Positions 6,156 through 7,060 of a stretch of 7,060 nucleotides of DNA are shown one piece after another. The position numbers were made by a program, and so were the translations under genes. The notes beneath the pieces were generated by a model that did not search any database, was not told where the DNA came from, and worked only from the letters and a program-made list of their open reading frames with translations. Where the stretch lies: positions 1 through 7,060 of the forward strand of contig JAJFGT010000242.1 in the NCBI GenBank assembly GCA_021776015.1, written 5' to 3'. The stretch comes from Alphaproteobacteria bacterium. GTDB lineage: Bacteria > Pseudomonadota > Alphaproteobacteria > Micavibrionales > Micavibrionaceae. Position 1 is the first letter of the stretch. Every line of letters starts with the position of its first letter.

Positions 6156-6590
6156 TTAAATTTTTGTTTTCTTTTTACGGCGGTAGGTTTCGAGCCCCAT
6201 TTCATCTAATGCAAGAGTTTCTTTCTTTCTACGAGCTTCACTCTCTTTCTTTTTACGATTGCGTTCTACGATTTCTGTTTTTTTAAGCTCTTCAAAAGCT
6301 GTTCTAATATCATCTCGTGCCAAATCAATTCGTGTTTTGATTTTTTCTAATTCTAGATCAAAATGTGCTATTTTGATCTTTATACTCGCAAGAAAGTTTG
6401 AGTAAGATATCTGGAGGATAGGATCAGTATTAACATCTTGGACGAGTTTTGACTCTTCTTCTACACGTTCTAAAACATCTTTTTTTTGTGTTTGAAGTGT
6501 CTCTTCTTCATAGAAAAGACGTGCTAGAATTTTCTGCTTTTCATCAACGCGATGCTTTTGGAAGCGTATAAGAGATTCAAGTTTAGCCAT
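6156..6590 (-). CDS. fliJ: FliJ-like flagellar export coiled-coil protein
   Basis: This 144-aa protein is almost entirely helical and highly charged, with no signal peptide or membrane segment. It opens MAKLESLIRFQKHRVDEKQK, the L-x-x-L-I-R-x-x-K/R pattern common at FliJ N-termini. Heptad-like helices follow at about 15-50 and 65-125, separated by a short break near DVNTDP (52-57). The C-terminus is very basic (NRKKK 111-115, RRKKE 120-124, YRRKKKTKI at the end). FliJ is a soluble stalk-like partner of the FliI ring that promotes export. It diverges fast in sequence, so the call rests on length, coiled-coil character and position 6 nt after fliI. No clear Shine-Dalgarno sequence precedes the ATG at 6590, so translation may be coupled to fliI. 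The last codons (K-I-stop) belong to the segment duplicated further downstream. Confidence 0.8.
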   Translation of the reverse strand: MAKLESLIRFQKHRVDEKQKILARLFYEEETLQTQKKDVLERVEEESKLVQDVNTDPILQISYSNFLASIKIKIAHFDLELEKIKTRIDLARDDIRTAFEELKKTEIVERNRKKKESEARRKKETLALDEMGLETYRRKKKTKI

Positions 6591-6596
6591 TTGAAA

Positions 6597-7060
6597 TTAC
6601 CAATTTTTTAACTGTCCATCCCATGTTAATCCTAGTATTTGAGATAAGCCCTCAAAAGACTCCTCAATAGAAGATCTTTCTTCTTTATTTTGAGCTAAAA
6701 AAGCTTCGATGGCAGGGTAGATTTCAATGGCACGATCAACATGAGGGTCGCTTCCCTTACGATAGGCTCCAAGGCGAATAAGGTCGGCCATATCTTCGTA
6801 GGTACTTATAACCCTTTTAGCTGTTTGGATGGTTTCATTTTGTTGGTCTGTAAAAGCCATAGGTAGAGATCTGGAAACAGATTTTAATACATTAATAGCA
6901 GGATATCGTCCTCGTTCTGCAATCTCTCTTTGCATGACAATGTGACCGTCTAAAATGCCTCGTACAGAATCAGAAATGGGCTCATTGTCATCATCTCCTT
7001 CGACAAGAACAGAAAATAAACCTGTAATATCGCCTTGTATGTCTGTACCAGGGCCTGCTC
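6597..7060 (-). CDS. fliI: Flagellar export ATPase FliI, C-terminal part (5' end outside window)
   Basis: This is the last 153 residues of FliI, the cytoplasmic F1-beta-like ATPase that powers flagellar type III export together with FliH and FliJ. The frame is open from the right window edge to a TAA at 6599-6597, so the start and the Walker A region lie outside. The visible protein begins [20 protein letters not shown]. It continues through the family-typical stretch [18 protein letters not shown], then the [10 protein letters not shown]...SVSR segment of the catalytic-domain end, and a helical C-terminal domain. These motifs separate FliI well from F-type beta subunits. The closely related virulence-type SctN ATPases cannot be excluded from the C-terminus alone, but the downstream FliJ-like gene fits flagella. 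The first internal ATG (6935) is not the gene start, because conserved sequence continues upstream of it. The fliJ-like gene starts 6 nt after the stop. Confidence 0.93.
   Translation of the reverse strand, partial: AGPGTDIQGDITGLFSVLVEGDDDNEPISDSVRGILDGHIVMQREIAERGRYPAINVLKSVSRSLPMAFTDQQNETIQTAKRVISTYEDMADLIRLGAYRKGSDPHVDRAIEIYPAIEAFLAQNKEERSSIEESFEGLSQILGLTWDGQLKNW

Larger units (their letters stand above)
3835..6165 (-). repeat. Tandem duplication: two units of (fliJ 3' end, leader, dctP)
   Basis: Unit B spans about 6165-5002 and unit A about 4998-3835. The start codons, the Shine-Dalgarno sites and the fliJ-tail match are all offset by 1167 nt; the 24-nt leader block is offset by 1166 because of single-base indels in the leaders. 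The homology runs unbroken from the fliJ 3' end to the dctP stop codon and ends before dctQ. No transposase, terminal inverted repeats or target-site duplication is visible, so an ordinary tandem duplication is the simplest explanation. The protein divergence of about 18% says it is not recent. Confidence 0.85.

Noticed and set aside
3835..6165. Mobile element as the cause of the repeated dctP unit
   Set aside because: No transposase or integrase gene, no terminal inverted repeats and no tRNA or attachment site is visible. The repeat boundaries follow gene ends.

Overview
The window looks like a piece of a flagellated, Gram-negative proteobacterial chromosome. An alphaproteobacterium of moderate to low GC (roughly 40-45% by eye) is the best guess. 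The reasons are the style of the LepA and FliI proteins, the short FliJ-like coiled-coil protein directly behind FliI, and a TRAP transporter of the TakP/FcbT (COG4663-4665) type. All genes lie on the minus strand, so they read from the right edge to the left. The genus cannot be named from this sequence.

In transcription order: (1) 7060-6597, the C-terminal part of fliI, the flagellar type III export ATPase, which enters from outside the window. (2) 6590-6156, a small charged coiled-coil protein that is very probably FliJ. (3) 6155-6061, a 95-nt leader, then dctP copy B (6060-5002). (4) 5001-4894, a second, homologous leader, then dctP copy A (4893-3835). (5) 3827-3288, dctQ, and 3285-1963, dctM, the small and large TRAP permease subunits. 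These sit 7 and 2 nt behind their upstream neighbours and clearly form an operon with copy A. (6) After a 68-nt gap, lepA (elongation factor 4; 1894-71), which carries an in-frame TAA at codon 213 where the family has a conserved tyrosine. (7) A 70-nt AT-rich tail at the left edge with a perfect 18-bp tandem repeat.

The TRAP part is one transporter with two periplasmic solute-binding proteins. The two DctP proteins have equal length (352 aa) and are about 82% identical by my count. Their leaders are also homologous. The repeated unit reaches back into the last codons of fliJ, and a 14-nt copy of the fliJ 3' end survives between the two dctP genes. This is therefore a tandem segmental duplication. 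It probably gives one membrane permease two receptors of slightly different specificity.

I see no unknown multi-gene system, mobile element, CRISPR array or RNA gene. The points worth a second look are the stop-interrupted but otherwise intact lepA, the diverging DctP pair (including loss of a Trp next to the conserved Glu of the ligand-site motif in copy B), and the duplication junction.
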